Below are positions 16,304 to 17,547 of a DNA stretch of 17,547 nucleotides, piece after piece. The position numbers and the translations under genes were made by a program. Source of the DNA: an uncultured Solobacterium sp. (lineage in GTDB: Bacteria > Bacillota_I > Bacilli_A > Erysipelotrichales > Erysipelotrichaceae); contig CALISH010000046.1 in assembly GCA_938041275.1 (NCBI GenBank), positions 1-17,547 on the forward strand. The letters are read 5' to 3'. Position 1 is the stretch's first letter. Every line of letters begins with the position of its first letter. Below the pieces are notes generated by a model. It worked only from the letters and a program-made list of their open reading frames with translations, did no database searches and had not been told where the DNA came from.

Positions 16304-17317
16304 TTAAAATAATGTATCTGTATGTGTGATATGTAAATGCTCATAAGCCTTCTCAGTTACCACACGACCACGACTTGTACGATTCACAAATCCAATCTGT
16401 ATAAGATACGGTTCATATACATCTTCTAGTGTTGTAGTTTCTTCCGATATTGCATTTGCAAGAGATTCAAGACCAACAGGACCACCATGGAAACGTTCGA
16501 TAATGCCACGTAAGTAACGAATATCGACTTCGTCTAATCCAAGGGAATCCACCTTCAAACGGTCTAGTGCAGTTTGTGCAATCTCCTTAGAGATATGACC
16601 ATCATTAAGTACCTGTGCAAAGTCACGGATACGACGTAATAGACGATTTGCAATACGTGGCGTTCCGCGAGAACGACGTGCAATCTCATCCACTGCAGCA
16701 GTATGAATTGGTGCGTTCAATACACGTGCTGTACGACTAACAATCGAACATAACTGTTCTTGGTTATAATACTCAAGCTTCGCCACGATACCAAAACGGT
16801 CTCTTAATGGCGCTGATAAATCACCAGCACGAGTCGTCGCACCAACAAGAGTAAATGGAGGTAGATCTAAGCGAACACTTCTTCCGCCTGCTCCATTTTC
16901 GCCACCAACCATAATATCTAATTCAAAGTCCTCCATCGCAGGATATAAAACTTCTTCTACTTGCTTTGGCAAACGATGAATTTCATCGATAAACAATACA
17001 TCTCCTGGCTCAAGCACAGATAATATCGCTGCTAAATCACCAGCTTTTGCAATGGATGGGCCAGAAGCCACCCTAACCTTAGAATGCATTTCATTGGCTA
17101 GAATAAATGAAAGTGTAGTCTTACCCAATCCTGGAGGACCATACAAAAGAACATGATCCAAAGATTCATTTCTCTGCAAAGCCGCCTGAATATAGATACG
17201 TAAATTTTCTTTTAACGTATCTTGGCCTATATATTCATCAAGTGTTTGCGGACGAAGACTTTCTTCATCATCACCCATTTCTGCATTTGCAGATAACAAA
17301 CGATCACTCTCTTCCAT
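16304..17317 (-). CDS. ruvB: Holliday junction branch migration helicase subunit RuvB
   Basis: RuvB is the AAA+ motor that, with RuvA, drives branch migration of Holliday junctions in recombination and repair. The 337 residues match the family. LRPQTLDEYIGQ (21-32) is followed by Walker A GPPGLGKTT (60-68), the Walker B segment with DEIH at 111-114, and the GATTRAGDLSAPLRDRFG sensor/arginine-finger region (159-176). The C-terminal winged-helix DNA-binding domain includes GGPVGLESLANAISEE. The loop before RSVRLDLPPF reads GGENGAGGR, about two residues longer than the usual GKGPAAR type. The start at 17317 has AAAGGAGG, which overlaps the ruvA stop codon; the gap is 9 nt, so translation is probably coupled. 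Confidence 0.98.
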   Translation of the reverse strand: MEESDRLLSANAEMGDDEESLRPQTLDEYIGQDTLKENLRIYIQAALQRNESLDHVLLYGPPGLGKTTLSFILANEMHSKVRVASGPSIAKAGDLAAILSVLEPGDVLFIDEIHRLPKQVEEVLYPAMEDFELDIMVGGENGAGGRSVRLDLPPFTLVGATTRAGDLSAPLRDRFGIVAKLEYYNQEQLCSIVSRTARVLNAPIHTAAVDEIARRSRGTPRIANRLLRRIRDFAQVLNDGHISKEIAQTALDRLKVDSLGLDEVDIRYLRGIIERFHGGPVGLESLANAISEETTTLEDVYEPYLIQIGFVNRTSRGRVVTEKAYEHLHITHTDTLF

Positions 17318-17326
17318 ATGCCTCCT

Positions 17327-17547
17327 TTACTTCTGTTTAACTAAGAATTGTAATCCGAGTTTCAAATACTTCTCGGTTGTTAATCCAGGGTTTTCACTCA
17401 TCATATTTGCGACTGCAGATAATTCTCCCTGCTTATAACCTAAATTCTTTAAGCCTTCTAACGCTTCACGAATCTCCGCAGGATATGAAACTGTATCCTG
17501 TTTTGGTGAAGATGTAGGTACAGAGACTAACTTGCCCTTCAAGTCCA
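17327..17547 (-). CDS. ruvA: Holliday junction protein RuvA, C-terminal part (cut by window edge)
   Basis: About 73 codons are visible, entering from the right edge. They begin with DLKGKL, which matches the ELKDKL segment at the end of RuvA domain II. A Ser/Pro-rich linker and the small helical domain III (PAEIREALEGLKNLGYKQGELSAVANMM...) that contacts RuvB follow. RuvA forms the tetramer that holds the junction for RuvB. Its position 9 nt before ruvB confirms the call. Confidence 0.93.
   Translation of the reverse strand, partial: DLKGKLVSVPTSSPKQDTVSYPAEIREALEGLKNLGYKQGELSAVANMMSENPGLTTEKYLKLGLQFLVKQK

Noticed and set aside
16304..17317. Unusual GGENGAGGR loop in RuvB as a functional novelty
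   Set aside because: It is only about two residues longer than the common form in a variable loop; all ATPase motifs are normal.

Overview
The window looks like a stretch of chromosome from a low-GC Gram-positive bacterium. The DNA is AT-rich, ribosome binding sites are strong and GGAGG-like, valS has a T-box leader, and the order rimP-nusA-ylxR-infB-rbfA is the Firmicutes one. NusA and pyruvate phosphate dikinase carry long low-complexity tails and ylxQ is missing, which points me to the Erysipelotrichia or a neighbouring lineage; that placement is inference. All genes lie on the minus strand, so the window reads from the right end leftwards in transcription order.

Right end, 17547-14124: the 3' end of ruvA and a complete ruvB (Holliday junction branch migration), closed by a terminator. 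A secreted CHAP-domain protein with an Ig-like segment (14999-16174) and an 80-residue two-helix membrane protein (14681-14923) follow. Both of these have a good sigma-A-type promoter directly against the start codon and no Shine-Dalgarno sequence, so they look leaderless. A Nudix hydrolase (14124-14642) comes next.

Middle, 14123-9713: a small uncharacterised protein resembling the DUF2500 group, about 200 bp of AT-rich spacer, then a T-box riboswitch with a GUA (valine) specifier in front of valS. Behind valS lies a membrane-anchored alpha/beta-hydrolase-fold protein whose nucleophile and catalytic histidine positions are occupied by Asn and Phe.

Left part, 9712-1: ppdK, with a cre-like operator inside its promoter and a 96-residue lysine/alanine-rich histone-H1-like tail on the protein. 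glpK follows, with its promoter built into the ppdK terminator. Then comes the transcription/translation operon rimP-nusA-ylxR-infB-rbfA from a clear promoter at 4969-4997, with a perfect hairpin at the mRNA 5' end. NusA has a roughly 239-residue charged tail, and the usual ylxQ gene is absent between ylxR and infB.

No insertion sequence, prophage, CRISPR array, tRNA or rRNA was seen. The unusual content lies in modified housekeeping proteins (PPDK tail, NusA tail, GlpK His-to-Tyr, degenerate hydrolase) and in compact promoter layouts, not in an obvious accessory system.
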